Shown here piece by piece: positions 25,628-34,799 of a stretch of DNA of 64,000 nucleotides. Below the pieces are notes generated by a model. The model saw nothing but the letters and a program-made list of their open reading frames with translations, ran no database searches and was not told the origin of the DNA. A program made the translations under genes and the position numbers. Position 1 is the first letter of the stretch; the number at the start of each line of letters is the position of its first letter. The DNA comes from Halanaerobiales bacterium (GTDB lineage Bacteria; Bacillota; Halanaerobiia; Halanaerobiales; Halanaerobiaceae): assembly GCA_016278485.1 (NCBI GenBank), contig JADQBT010000007.1:1-64000 (forward strand). The letters run 5' to 3'.

Positions 25628-27295
25628 ATGGATATGTTTTGTTATCAGTGTCAAGAAACTGCCCGAAATGAGGGTTGTACGGTAAGAGGTGTCTGTGGTA
25701 AGTCAGCAGAAGTTGCTAACTTGCAAGATCTTTTAGTATATATTTTAAAAGGTATTTCTGTTTATGCCGAAAAGGCAAAAGACGAGGGGCTTGATTTAAA
25801 TAAAAAGACGGGTCCATTTTTAATGGAAGCTTTGTTTGCTACTATCACAAATGCTAATTTTGATGAAAAAAGATTTGAAGAACTTATTCAGGATGCTTTT
25901 CAATTAAGAGATGAAGTTAAAGCTGAATTTGAAGAAGTTTATGAAAATAAGCATGGAGAAGAATTTAGTGGTGATTTGCCTGAAGTGGCTACTTGGTATA
26001 CAGATGATATAGCAGAATATTATCAAAAAGGGAAAGAAGTGGGAGTACTTAATACTGAAAATGAAGATGTTCGTTCTTTGAGGGAACTGGCTACATATGG
26101 TATGAAAGGTATTGCTGCTTATGGTGACCATGCAAGAGTACTTGGTAAGGAAAAAGAAGATATTTATCGTTTCTTACAAAGAAGCCTGGCTGCAACTACT
26201 AATGACAGTCTTTCAGTAGATGAATTGGTTGGTCTGGTTATGGAAACAGGGGAATTTGCAGTTAATACAATGGCTTTATTAGATGAAGCTAATACATCTA
26301 CTTATGGTCATCCTGAACCAACAGAAGTAAATATTGGTGTTGGCGACAATCCAGGTATCTTAATTAGTGGACATGATCTTAAAGATATGGAAGAATTGTT
26401 AGAACAGACTCAGGGTACTGGCGTAGATGTCTATACACATAGTGAAATGCTACCAGCTAATTCTTATCCTGCTTTTAAGAAATATGATCATTTTGTCGGT
26501 AATTATGGAAATGCATGGTGGAAACAAAATGTCGAGTTTGAGAAATTTAATGGTCCTATTTTAATGACTACAAACTGTATTGTTCCGGTTAAAGATACAT
26601 ATAAAGATCGAATTTATACTACAGGAATGGCTGGTTACACTGATGTTAAGCATATTGCTGACCGTAATGAAGGAGAAGCTAAAGATTTCTCTGCTTTAAT
26701 AGAACAGGCAAAAAGTTGTAAACCACCAGTACAGATAGAAGAAGGAACTATTCCAGGTGGATTTGCTAGAAATACTGTTATGAGTGTAGCAGATAAGGTG
26801 ATTGCTGCAGTTGAAGCTGGTGACATAGGTAAGTTTGTGGTAATGGCAGGTTGTGATGGTCGCTTTAAAGATCGTGATTACTTTACTGAAGTCGCAAAAG
26901 AATTGCCAGAAGATGCAATAATTTTGACAGCAGGGTGTGCTAAATATCGTTATAATAAATTAGATTTAGGAGATATTGGAGGTATTCCAAGAGTATTGGA
27001 TGCCGGACAATGTAATGACTCTTACTCACTGGCCTATATTGCCTTACAATTAAAAGAAGCAATGGGTGTTGATGATATTAATGACTTGCCAATATCTTAT
27101 GATATTGCATGGTATGAACAAAAAGCTGTAGCAGTATTATTGGCGTTATTAAGTCTGGGAGTCAAAGGTATCCGTCTTGGACCAACACTACCAGCCTTTG
27201 TATCAGATAATGTATTAAAAGTATTAGTTGAAAAATTTGCTATAAAACCAACTGGTGAAGTAAAAGAAGATGTTGCAGCTATCATGGCTGAATAA
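25628..27295 (+). CDS. hcp: Hybrid cluster protein (hydroxylamine reductase / NO reductase)
   Basis: Cytosolic iron-sulfur-oxygen cluster enzyme of nitrosative stress; reported activities are NO and hydroxylamine reduction. The N-terminal cysteines C5, C8, C17 and C23 bind the first cluster. Hybrid-cluster ligands are visible in [24 protein letters not shown] and TAGCAKYRY. At 555 residues it is full length. ATG 25628 follows GAAGGAGGA; upstream in-frame starts have none. It lies behind a CRP/FNR-type site and converges on its presumed regulator, sharing a palindromic terminator. No hcr reductase gene is adjacent. Confidence 0.96.
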   Translation: MDMFCYQCQETARNEGCTVRGVCGKSAEVANLQDLLVYILKGISVYAEKAKDEGLDLNKKTGPFLMEALFATITNANFDEKRFEELIQDAFQLRDEVKAEFEEVYENKHGEEFSGDLPEVATWYTDDIAEYYQKGKEVGVLNTENEDVRSLRELATYGMKGIAAYGDHARVLGKEKEDIYRFLQRSLAATTNDSLSVDELVGLVMETGEFAVNTMALLDEANTSTYGHPEPTEVNIGVGDNPGILISGHDLKDMEELLEQTQGTGVDVYTHSEMLPANSYPAFKKYDHFVGNYGNAWWKQNVEFEKFNGPILMTTNCIVPVKDTYKDRIYTTGMAGYTDVKHIADRNEGEAKDFSALIEQAKSCKPPVQIEEGTIPGGFARNTVMSVADKVIAAVEAGDIGKFVVMAGCDGRFKDRDYFTEVAKELPEDAIILTAGCAKYRYNKLDLGDIGGIPRVLDAGQCNDSYSLAYIALQLKEAMGVDDINDLPISYDIAWYEQKAVAVLLALLSLGVKGIRLGPTLPAFVSDNVLKVLVEKFAIKPTGEVKEDVAAIMAE

Positions 27296-27304
27296 GAAAA
27301 AACT

Positions 27305-27344
27305 AAGAACGGCATACAGTTTAAACTGTATGCCGTTCTTTTAG
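27305..27344. terminator. Bidirectional terminator, 36-bp perfect palindrome
   Basis: Positions 27305-27322 are exactly complementary to 27323-27340 (18 base pairs; arm begins AAGAACGGCATACAG). TTTT follows on the plus strand and A-rich sequence precedes it, so it can end both hcp and the converging regulator gene, whose stop codon starts at 27343. Confidence 0.85.
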
Positions 27345-28000
27345 TTAAATTCATTAATATCTAAAATAACAATTTTATTGCGTGATGTCTTCAAGATACC
27401 ATCCTCTTCGAACTTCCTGAAAATTCTCGAAACCGTTTCACGGGATGTACCAATCATATTAGCAATTTCCTGTTGGGTTAAGGGTAGATCAATTTCAATT
27501 TTATTACCTTTTTTCTTACCATGTTTTTTTGCTAAAACCTTTAAAATTCCAATCATTTTACCAGGACTATCTTTAAGTGCAAGGTCTCTGATTACTTGTT
27601 GTGATCTCCTGAGTCTGGCACTCATTTCCTTTAATAATTTCAGACCAATTTGCGGATTTTTTTCTATTAACTCTTCAATTGAATTATTGGCAAAGACAGC
27701 AAGTTGAGTTTCTTCAAGTGCTACTGCACTAGCTGGATAATTACCATGATCAAAAGCGACCACTTCAGCAATAATATCATTTTTAGTGAATATGCTCAGG
27801 ATATGCTCATCGCCATTGGCAATCATTTTAACAAGTTTTACTTTTCCCTTTATAATCATAAAGAATTGATTCCCTGGATCACCTTCATAGAATATGTATT
27901 CACCTTTTTTATATGATTTATTAATTGCAATATCTTTAATTTTTTTAATCTCATTTTGATTTAAACGCGAAAAAAAAGTTGTTTTATCAACAGCTGGCAC
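27341..28000 (-). CDS. Crp/Fnr-family transcription regulator (HcpR-like)
   Basis: The N-terminal cyclic-nucleotide-binding-like beta barrel (about 20-120) is followed by a dimer helix and a C-terminal winged helix. The recognition helix reads TSRETVSRIFRKFEEDG, with the SRETVxR of E. coli CRP that reads TGTGA half-sites, matching the two operators seen here. There are no FNR-type N-terminal cysteine motifs. Position between hcp and the triad at 28145-31091 suggests an HcpR-type nitrosative stress regulator; the effector is unknown. It starts with GTG after TAGGGGG. Length 219 residues. Confidence 0.88.
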   Translation of the reverse strand: MPAVDKTTFFSRLNQNEIKKIKDIAINKSYKKGEYIFYEGDPGNQFFMIIKGKVKLVKMIANGDEHILSIFTKNDIIAEVVAFDHGNYPASAVALEETQLAVFANNSIEELIEKNPQIGLKLLKEMSARLRRSQQVIRDLALKDSPGKMIGILKVLAKKHGKKKGNKIEIDLPLTQQEIANMIGTSRETVSRIFRKFEEDGILKTSRNKIVILDINEFN

Positions 28001-28068
28001 AATATGACCCCCTAATTATTTATGTAATTTAATTATATCTGATTGGAATAATAAAATAAAGGATGAAG

Positions 28069-28084
28069 AGTGATATAAGTCACA
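28069..28084. promoter_or_regulatory. CRP/FNR-type operator between regulator and triad
   Basis: AGTGATATAAGTCACA is a GTGA-N6-TCAC palindrome. It lies about -52 from the likely starts on both sides: TTGAGT (28093-28098) with TATAAT (28117-28122) for the triad, and a TATAAT at 28037-28032 on the minus strand for the regulator. It could serve either or both. Confidence 0.6.
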
Positions 28085-28144
28085 GAATAAAGTTGAGTAA
28101 AATGCTAAACTTTATATATAATATTTAAAAAAGGAGTGGTATAA

Positions 28145-29374
28145 ATGGCTGAAAATTATTTTTTAGCAGAAGATAATCTCTGGGAGATAACAGAAAAATA
28201 TCCAGAAACTATAGATGTTTTAGTAAGTAGAGGATTTAAACAAATAAGGGATTCAAGCAAAAGAGAAAAGTTCGGTAAAGCAGTAACTTTAAAACAGGCA
28301 GCTAAATTAAGAAATATTAACCTTACTAGATTAGAAGATTTGTTAATTTCTGAAATAGAACAAAAGAGAAAACAAGTTGATTCTACAATGAAAGAGAATA
28401 AGTTAAGTGAAGATGTTAATGTTGAAGGGTTATTACCCTGTCCTGTTCGTGTTCCTTTGCTGGAGGCACTTAATCAAAAAATTGATGAACTTAATTTTGA
28501 TGTTGGGCTTGATTTAAGAGCGGCTTCATCAGGGGTAGATTGGTTAAAGGATAAACTTGCGGTAGGTCCTGATGCAGAAGAACTATCAGATATTTTTATA
28601 TCAGCAGGTTTTGATTTGTTTTTTGATAGAAAATTAATTGATAAATATAGGAGACAAGGTGTTTTTAAAGATAGTTCAGGACTGAATAAACTTAATTATG
28701 ATTTTAGGAAAGATAATATTAATTTACTTGATCCAGCCGGAGATTATGCTGTTTTGGGTGTTGTTCCAGCAGTCTTTTTAGTTAATAAAGAAGAGTTAGG
28801 TGAGCGTGAAGTGCCAAGAAGCTGGCAAGATCTGTTTAAAGATGATTTTAAGAATAGTATTAGTCTACCTGTTAGTGATTTTGATCTATTTAATGCTATA
28901 TTACTCAATATTTATAAAAAATATGGTAAGAATGGAGTCACAGCTCTGGGTAAAAATTTGCAAAAATCACTTCATCCTGCACAGATGGTCAAAGGTGGAG
29001 GTCAGAAAAAAAGTGGGGAACCAGCAGTAACAATTATGCCATATTTTTTCACAAGAATGGCTAAAAGATTTACTCATATGGAGTTTGTGTGGCCAGAAGA
29101 TGGAGCGATTATAAGTCCAATTTTCATGTTAATTAAAGAAGCAAGTTTGCCGCAAATACAACCCCTAGTAGACTTTTTTTCATCTGCACAAGTTGGCAAA
29201 ATTTTAGCAGAGCAAGGACTTTTTCCAAGTGTACACCCAGAAGTTGATAATAATTTACCCGAAAATAGTAAGTTTATGTGGCCTGGCTGGGACTTTTTAA
29301 GAGAAAAAGATCCAGGTGAATTATTATTAGAGATGGAAAATATTTTTGAGCAAGCTGTAAAGGGGAGAGATTAG
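28145..29374 (+). CDS. Cytosolic DUF1858 domain plus solute-binding-protein-fold protein
   Basis: No signal peptide or membrane segment is present. Residues about 8-75 match the DUF1858 pattern (ITEKYPETIDVLVSRGF ... TLKQAAKLRNINL), a helical domain known to accompany hybrid cluster proteins. From about residue 95 (GLLPCPVRVPLLEAL) the chain resembles a type 2 periplasmic binding protein, with VVPAVFLVNKEEL, PRSWQDLF and a C-terminal IFMLIKEAS segment as in iron/thiamin-binding ABC subunits. A binding-protein fold kept in the cytosol is unusual. It heads an operon with a GTPase (no gap) and a soluble ABC ATPase. AAGGAGTGG precedes the ATG. Function is inferred, not known. Confidence 0.75.
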   Translation: MAENYFLAEDNLWEITEKYPETIDVLVSRGFKQIRDSSKREKFGKAVTLKQAAKLRNINLTRLEDLLISEIEQKRKQVDSTMKENKLSEDVNVEGLLPCPVRVPLLEALNQKIDELNFDVGLDLRAASSGVDWLKDKLAVGPDAEELSDIFISAGFDLFFDRKLIDKYRRQGVFKDSSGLNKLNYDFRKDNINLLDPAGDYAVLGVVPAVFLVNKEELGEREVPRSWQDLFKDDFKNSISLPVSDFDLFNAILLNIYKKYGKNGVTALGKNLQKSLHPAQMVKGGGQKKSGEPAVTIMPYFFTRMAKRFTHMEFVWPEDGAIISPIFMLIKEASLPQIQPLVDFFSSAQVGKILAEQGLFPSVHPEVDNNLPENSKFMWPGWDFLREKDPGELLLEMENIFEQAVKGRD

Positions 29375-30076
29375 ATGAATTTAGTGACCTTTTCTGGCCC
29401 ACCTTCATCCGGTAAAACGGCTGTTATTTTAAAAACAATTGATGCTTTGCAAAACCGTGATATAGCAGTTGGTGTGGTTAAGTTTGATTGTCTATATACT
29501 GATGATGATAGACTTTACGAAAAGGCAGGTATTCCTGTCAAAAAGGGGCTTTCTGGTTCACTCTGCCCTGACCATTATTTTGTTAGCAACATTGAAGAAG
29601 TAGTCCAATGGGGACTAGCTAATGACTTAGATCTATTAATTACGGAAAGTGCAGGTTTGTGTAATCGATGTTCACCTTATATTAAAGATATTAAGGCAAT
29701 TTGTGTGATTGATAATTTAAGTGGCATCAATACCCCCAAAAAAATTGGACCGATGTTAAAAACAGCAGATATTGTTATTATTACCAAAGGAGATATCGTA
29801 TCACAGGCAGAAAGAGAGGTCTTTGCTTCCCGAGTGATGACTGTTAACCCAAGAGCAATGGTAATGCATGTCAATGGATTGACTGGTCAAGGGGCTTTTG
29901 AGTTTAGTACTTTACTCTATGATGATGAGTTAAATATTGAAACTGTCAAAGGCAAACAATTGCGATTTTCTATGCCATCAGCAATGTGTTCATATTGCCT
30001 GGGTGAAACAAGAATTGGCGAAGAACATCAACTAGGTAATGTTAGAAAAATAAATTTAGGTGATCAAAATGAATAA
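29375..30076 (+). CDS. HypB/UreG-like GTPase with two CxxC motifs
   Basis: SIMIBI/G3E-type P-loop GTPase of 233 residues. Seen directly: P-loop GPPSSGKT, switch-like FDCLYTDDD, the Walker B/G3 region LLITESAGLCNRCSP, and specificity motif TKGD in place of NKxD. HypB and UreG deliver nickel to apo-enzymes; the second CxxC, in MCSYCLGETRIG near residue 205, is an addition that could bind metal or a cluster. It starts at the base after the preceding stop and overlaps the ATPase gene by eight bases. No hydrogenase or urease genes are nearby, so nickel delivery to those is unlikely. Confidence 0.78.
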   Translation: MNLVTFSGPPSSGKTAVILKTIDALQNRDIAVGVVKFDCLYTDDDRLYEKAGIPVKKGLSGSLCPDHYFVSNIEEVVQWGLANDLDLLITESAGLCNRCSPYIKDIKAICVIDNLSGINTPKKIGPMLKTADIVIITKGDIVSQAEREVFASRVMTVNPRAMVMHVNGLTGQGAFEFSTLLYDDELNIETVKGKQLRFSMPSAMCSYCLGETRIGEEHQLGNVRKINLGDQNE

Positions 30077-31091
30077 AGAACTTAAAAATATGAAAATTAA
30101 AAAAATATTAGAAAAATATCCTTATGCTAAAACATTTTTAGAAGATCAACAACTTTCGATAGATGACCAAGAACTCACTATTAGCCAATTATATCAACAA
30201 TTAACATTAGAGCAAAAGGAAGATCTTGGTTTAGATATCAAGCAATTAGAAGCTAGTTTAGATAACTATATTGAACAAATGCAAGAATTTATCGGTGAAA
30301 GCGATGATAATAATACTGTTCAGTCCTTAACAATTTTAGCTGGTAAAGATAAAGATGAACAGGCAGAAAAATTTGCTGAGCTAAAGGTTCATGCAGGAGA
30401 AATTATTTCTATCGTAGGTCCAACTGGTTCAGGTAAAAGTCGCTTGCTCGCAGATATAGAATGGACTGCACAGGCTGATACTCCTACCGAACGAAGTATC
30501 TTAATAAATGGGCAAAAACCTGATCTTAGTTGGAGATTTTCTGGAGGTAAAAAACTAGTTGCCCAGTTATCTCAAAATATGAACTTTGTGATGGATCTGG
30601 GTGTGGAAGAATTTATTAGACTTCATGCAGCAAGCCGACTGGTAAAAAATGAGGATGAAATAGTTGCTAGAGTAATAACTGAAGCGAATTTTTTGGCTGG
30701 AGAAAAATTTTCTGCTGATACACAGATAACTAGTTTAAGTGGTGGTCAGTCTCGTGCCTTAATGATTGCAGATACTGCAATTTTGAGCAGATCACCTATC
30801 ATTTTAATTGATGAAATTGAAAATGCTGGGATAGATAGAGAAAAAGCATTAGATCTATTAGTTGGGGAAAACAAGATAGTTTTAATGGCAACCCATGATC
30901 CAATTCTAGCCTTGATGGGGGATAAAAGGATTGTTATAAACAATGGTGGCATTGAAAAAATAATTAAAACAAAAGATTTTGAAAAAGAATTATTGATTAA
31001 ACTAAAAAAAGTTGATAATATGTTAAGTGATTTGCGTAATAGTTTACGCTATGGAAAAGAACTGACAGATAATCCAAATTTAACCTCTTAA
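30069..31091 (+). CDS. Soluble ABC ATPase with N-terminal DUF1858/ScdA-like helical domain
   Basis: Residues about 8-75 form a helical domain (KKILEKYPYAKTFLEDQQL) similar to the DUF1858/ScdA N-terminus, so the first and third genes of the operon share a domain type. An ABC ATPase follows: Walker A GPTGSGKS, Q-loop region QLSQNMNFV, signature LSGGQSRAL, Walker B IILIDEIENAG and H-loop MATHDP. No membrane domain is fused and no permease gene is nearby, so it probably does not drive transport. ATG 30069 is preferred to the GTG at 30060 inside the AGGTG site. Length is 340 residues. Confidence 0.8.
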   Translation: MNKELKNMKIKKILEKYPYAKTFLEDQQLSIDDQELTISQLYQQLTLEQKEDLGLDIKQLEASLDNYIEQMQEFIGESDDNNTVQSLTILAGKDKDEQAEKFAELKVHAGEIISIVGPTGSGKSRLLADIEWTAQADTPTERSILINGQKPDLSWRFSGGKKLVAQLSQNMNFVMDLGVEEFIRLHAASRLVKNEDEIVARVITEANFLAGEKFSADTQITSLSGGQSRALMIADTAILSRSPIILIDEIENAGIDREKALDLLVGENKIVLMATHDPILALMGDKRIVINNGGIEKIIKTKDFEKELLIKLKKVDNMLSDLRNSLRYGKELTDNPNLTS

Positions 31092-31254
31092 TTTTAGTTA
31101 GGATTATGATGAAATTATTGAAATATTTACCTCATTTTAAAAGTGAATTCACATATTAATTAAAGGAGTTCTAAATTGTTCGGCGAATTATTAATTTGAA
31201 AAAATAATAATTTTCTGTCATTTTGGGTTAAAACTTTAACTGGAGGTAAATATT

Positions 31255-32505
31255 ATGTCACAAGATTTTAATGTCTATGATGTGGTGTTAAAACAGCTAG
31301 ATGATGCAGCAGATGAGCTGGACTTAGATCCACAAATTAAATTGTTGTTGAAAGAACCTGTGCGAACATTAAAAGTATCAATACCTGTTCGGATGGACGA
31401 CGGAAGTATTAATATATTTAATGGAATACGGTGCCAACATAATGATGCACTTGGGCCGACTAAAGGTGGCATTAGATTTCACCCGAAAGTAGATGAAAAT
31501 GAAGTTAAGGCATTAGCAGCTTGGATGACCTATAAGTGTTCTCTGGTTGGGATCCCTTATGGGGGAGCAAAAGGTGGGGTAGAGTGTAATCCTAAAAAAC
31601 TTTCCATCGGTGAATTAGAGAGATTAAGTCGGGGTTTCATTCAAGCTATTTCCCCAATTATTGGACCTAATAAGGATATTCCTGCGCCTGATGTTTATAC
31701 TAACTCACAAGTTATGAGTTGGTTTATGGATGAGTTTTCAAAAATCAAAGGTGTAAATTCTCCTGGTCTAGTTACAGGTAAACCCCTAGTATTAGGAGGA
31801 TCATTTGGCCGGGATTCTGCAACTGCAAGAGGGTTGATGTATACAGTCCGGGAAGCTGCCAAAGCTCTTTCTATAGATTTAAAAGGTGCAAGGGTAGTTG
31901 TGCAGGGTTATGGTAATGCTGGTAGTTTTAGTGCTGAATTTTTACATGAGCTAGGTTGTAAGATAATAGCAGCTAATGATTCTTGTGGTGGTGTTTATAA
32001 TCCTAAAGGGATGGATCCTTTTAAATTGAGATCTCATAAAACTGATCATAGTACAATTTGTGATTATAGTGATTCTGAAAGGATTTCAAATGAAGATTTA
32101 TTAACACTTGAATGTGATATTTTGGTTCCAGCTGCATTAGAAAATCAAATTACTCCTGAAATTGCAAAGAAAGTTAATTGTAAATTGATTGCTGAAGCTG
32201 CAAACGGACCAACTACACCTGATGCTGACCGAATATTAACAGATAATGGCATTATTGTAATACCTGATATTTTGGCAAATGCTGGTGGGGTAACAGTTTC
32301 ATATTTTGAATGGGTGCAAAATATGTATAATTATTATTGGACAAAAGAAGAAGTTGATTCTAAATTAGAGCGAATTATGGTAGAGGCTTTTAATAAAGTA
32401 TATAAAACTCATCTAGAGAGAAACGTTACGATGCGGGTGGCAGCTTATATAGTTGCTATTCAAAGGTTAAATGAAGCAATGAAGGCTCGAGGTTGGGTTG
32501 AATAA
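31255..32505 (+). CDS. gdhA: Glutamate dehydrogenase
   Basis: Reversible oxidative deamination of glutamate to 2-oxoglutarate with NAD(P). The N-terminal Glu/Leu dehydrogenase domain has GGIRFHP, the catalytic lysine motif GIPYGGAKGG and PAPDVYTN. The C-terminal Rossmann domain has VVQGYGNAG and the NILANAGGVTVSYFEWVQN segment. It is 416 residues, the hexameric bacterial type. CTGGAGG precedes the ATG. The 163-base leader upstream includes a strong ribosome binding site with an eight-codon frame and a hairpin. It ends at a strong terminator. Confidence 0.95.
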   Translation: MSQDFNVYDVVLKQLDDAADELDLDPQIKLLLKEPVRTLKVSIPVRMDDGSINIFNGIRCQHNDALGPTKGGIRFHPKVDENEVKALAAWMTYKCSLVGIPYGGAKGGVECNPKKLSIGELERLSRGFIQAISPIIGPNKDIPAPDVYTNSQVMSWFMDEFSKIKGVNSPGLVTGKPLVLGGSFGRDSATARGLMYTVREAAKALSIDLKGARVVVQGYGNAGSFSAEFLHELGCKIIAANDSCGGVYNPKGMDPFKLRSHKTDHSTICDYSDSERISNEDLLTLECDILVPAALENQITPEIAKKVNCKLIAEAANGPTTPDADRILTDNGIIVIPDILANAGGVTVSYFEWVQNMYNYYWTKEEVDSKLERIMVEAFNKVYKTHLERNVTMRVAAYIVAIQRLNEAMKARGWVE

Positions 32506-32517
32506 TTATTGATATTT

Positions 32518-32546
32518 GAGGTAGTCATTTATGACTACCTCTTTTT
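32518..32546 (+). terminator. Terminator of gdhA
   Basis: GAGGTAGTCA (32518-32527) and TGACTACCTC (32532-32541) form a ten-pair stem with a four-base loop, followed by five T residues. Confidence 0.9.
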
Positions 32547-32565
32547 AAAAAAGAGGTGTGAGCTT

Positions 32566-33990
32566 ATGAATCAGACAATATTGCAAACATTTTATTGGGA
32601 AATGCAAGAAGAACCATATAGTAATGCATATCCAGAAGAAAAAAATTTATGGCAGCTTTTAGAAAAACGAGCTGCTAAAATTGCAAAGACAGGATTTACA
32701 GGAGTCTGGCTTCCCCCTGCAAATAAAGGGCATGCAGGTATTTATGATGTCGGTTATGGGACATATGACCTCTGGGATTTAGGAGAATTTAAACAAAAAG
32801 GTAGTATTAGAACTAAATATGGTACTAAAGAAGATCTGGAAAAGGCAATAACTGCTCTTCATGCTGAAGAGTTAAAAGTATATTATGATGCTGTTTTAAA
32901 CCATAGATTTGGTGCTGATGAGCTAGAAGAGGTTGAGGTTAATAACGGTAAAAAAGCAAAAGTTTGGACAAAATTTAATTTTCCTGGACGAGGCAATCAC
33001 TACAGTTATTATAAGTATAATTGGAACTCCTTTGATGGAGTTGATTGGAATGCAAGCACCAAAAAAATTGGTAAATATCTGTTGCAAGGGAAGAGTTGGG
33101 ATTGGTCTTATGATGATGATTATCTGATGGGTGCAGATATTGATTATACAAATCCCAATGTAAAAGAGGATGTAATTAGTTGGGGTAAATGGATTATTAA
33201 TGACATTAACTTTGATGGCTTTCGCCTTGATGCAGTTAAACATATTGATAATGGTTTTATTTCAGATTGGATTAATGAGATTGAAAAATCAACTGATAAA
33301 AATTTATTTTTTGTGGGTGAAGCCTGGTTAAATGGTGTTGAGCAGTTAATTGATTATTTAAATCAAATTGGACATCCGTTATTAAATGTATTTGATTTTC
33401 CCTTGAGAAGAGCTTTTGTTGAGATGGTAAATGGAAATTTAGATATGAGATGGTTAGGGGGGCGAGGTCTTGTCAATCAAGAAGGATATAAAGACCGTGC
33501 TGTCACTTTTGTAGATACCCATGATACGGATAGGGATCTGCCTAATGAATATAATACTCAATCAATTAGTAATTTTAAATATCAGGCCTATACTTACATA
33601 TTAATGAGAGAGAACGGGATTCCAGTAGTTTATTGGAAAGACTATTATACTCGAAAGATGAAAGAGAAAATAGACGTTTTATTAGCTGCGCGCAATAAAT
33701 TTGCTTATGGAGCTGGCTTTGAAACAGATAGTAATGACCAACAGACTTACTCATATATTCGTGAAGGTAATGAAGAAATTAAAAAAAGTGGTTTAGTCAT
33801 GATGATAACTCGTAATAATAGTGGACGAATTATTAGTAAAAAAATAAACTCTTTGAAGCCTAAAACTACCTTTTATGATTTTACTGGTCACATTGAAAAA
33901 AAAGTTACAACAGATGAAGAAGGCTTTGCCGACTTTATGGTCAGAGGTCAAGAGGGTAGAGGTTGGTCAATCTGGGTTGAACTACAATAA
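32566..33990 (+). CDS. Cytosolic alpha-amylase, GH13
   Basis: Hydrolyses internal alpha-1,4 bonds of glucans. No signal peptide, so it acts on internal glycogen or imported maltodextrin. GH13 regions are intact: DAVLNHR, nucleophile in GFRLDAVKH, acid/base in FFVGEAW, and FVDTHDTD. The overall order (LQTFYWEM start, GYGTYDLWDLGEF) is that of the liquefying subfamily 5 enzymes. ATG 32566 follows AAGAGGTG; upstream sequence belongs to the gdhA terminator. The 474-residue length is normal. It may work with the glycogen synthase at 157-1887. Confidence 0.93.
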   Translation: MNQTILQTFYWEMQEEPYSNAYPEEKNLWQLLEKRAAKIAKTGFTGVWLPPANKGHAGIYDVGYGTYDLWDLGEFKQKGSIRTKYGTKEDLEKAITALHAEELKVYYDAVLNHRFGADELEEVEVNNGKKAKVWTKFNFPGRGNHYSYYKYNWNSFDGVDWNASTKKIGKYLLQGKSWDWSYDDDYLMGADIDYTNPNVKEDVISWGKWIINDINFDGFRLDAVKHIDNGFISDWINEIEKSTDKNLFFVGEAWLNGVEQLIDYLNQIGHPLLNVFDFPLRRAFVEMVNGNLDMRWLGGRGLVNQEGYKDRAVTFVDTHDTDRDLPNEYNTQSISNFKYQAYTYILMRENGIPVVYWKDYYTRKMKEKIDVLLAARNKFAYGAGFETDSNDQQTYSYIREGNEEIKKSGLVMMITRNNSGRIISKKINSLKPKTTFYDFTGHIEKKVTTDEEGFADFMVRGQEGRGWSIWVELQ

Positions 33991-34038
33991 GTATTTTAAT
34001 TATGATATAATGGAAAAAAGTCTTTATATGGAGGAAAT

Positions 34039-34545
34039 ATGCGACAGAAAATATACACTTTTTTGAGTCTAATGATAGTCTGGATCATATTTGCTGGGAA
34101 ACTTACTTGGGATGTTTTTTTGGTTGGAGGAGCGGCCTCCTTATTGGTAAGTTATTTTTTTTCTGATATGCTTTTTAGAAAAATGAGTCTTGATAACAAT
34201 GTTTTTACTCATCTTAAAAAATTCTGCTTAATTATTGCATTTATACCAGTATTTTTTTATGAGGCTTTTATAGCAGCTCTAAAAGTATCTCGTTATGCTT
34301 TTAGTAGAAAATTGGATTTGAATCCTGGAATCATTAAAGTTAAGACTCATTTGATTGATGTAACAGCAATTACATTATTAGCTAATTTAATTACACTGAC
34401 ACCTGGAACTTTAACGGTAGATTTTGATAAGTCAGAAAGGTGTTATTATATTCATTGGCTTGATGTGGAAACAAAGGAAGAGGCCGAGACGAGAAAAGCG
34501 TTATTGGGAAGATTTGAGAAATGGTTGGAGGTGATCTATCATTGA
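34039..34545 (+). CDS. mrpE: Mrp Na+/H+ antiporter subunit E
   Basis: First gene of an eight-gene Mrp (MnhE/MbhA-type) operon that exchanges cytosolic Na+ for protons. It has hydrophobic segments in the first 80 residues and the conserved LIDVTAITLLANLITLTPGTLTVDF near the centre. ATGGAGG lies upstream. Its stop overlaps the TTG start of the next gene (TTGA). At 168 residues it matches the family. Confidence 0.93.
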   Translation: MRQKIYTFLSLMIVWIIFAGKLTWDVFLVGGAASLLVSYFFSDMLFRKMSLDNNVFTHLKKFCLIIAFIPVFFYEAFIAALKVSRYAFSRKLDLNPGIIKVKTHLIDVTAITLLANLITLTPGTLTVDFDKSERCYYIHWLDVETKEEAETRKALLGRFEKWLEVIYH

Positions 34546-34799
34546 TAACCGGACTGGCTATTTTTTTTACAGTTATGTCTATGATTGCTGTTTATCGAGT
34601 CATTAAAGGACCAACAATTACTGACAGATTGATTGCGGCAGATACAATTGGAATTTTCATGTCACTTGTAATGTTAATGTTAGCACTCTATTATGATGTC
34701 TATCTATTGATAGATATAGTTTTGGCCTACGCTATTTTATTATTTATTGATATATTAATATATGCTAAATATTTTGAGAGAGGTGAACTTTACAAATAA
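34542..34799 (+). CDS. mrpF: Mrp antiporter subunit F
   Basis: Small three-helix membrane subunit with the conserved YRVIKGPTITDRLIAADTIG. An upstream ATG at 34521 overlaps the site GGAGGTG (34526-34532), so the TTG at 34542, nine bases after it and overlapping the mrpE stop, is the start; this gives 85 residues. It ends at the first base of the mrpG ATG. Confidence 0.92.
   Translation: MITGLAIFFTVMSMIAVYRVIKGPTITDRLIAADTIGIFMSLVMLMLALYYDVYLLIDIVLAYAILLFIDILIYAKYFERGELYK

Noticed and set aside
27378-27916. Open frames antisense to the CRP/FNR-type regulator
   Set aside because: They lack ribosome binding sites and mirror the codon structure of the real gene on the other strand.
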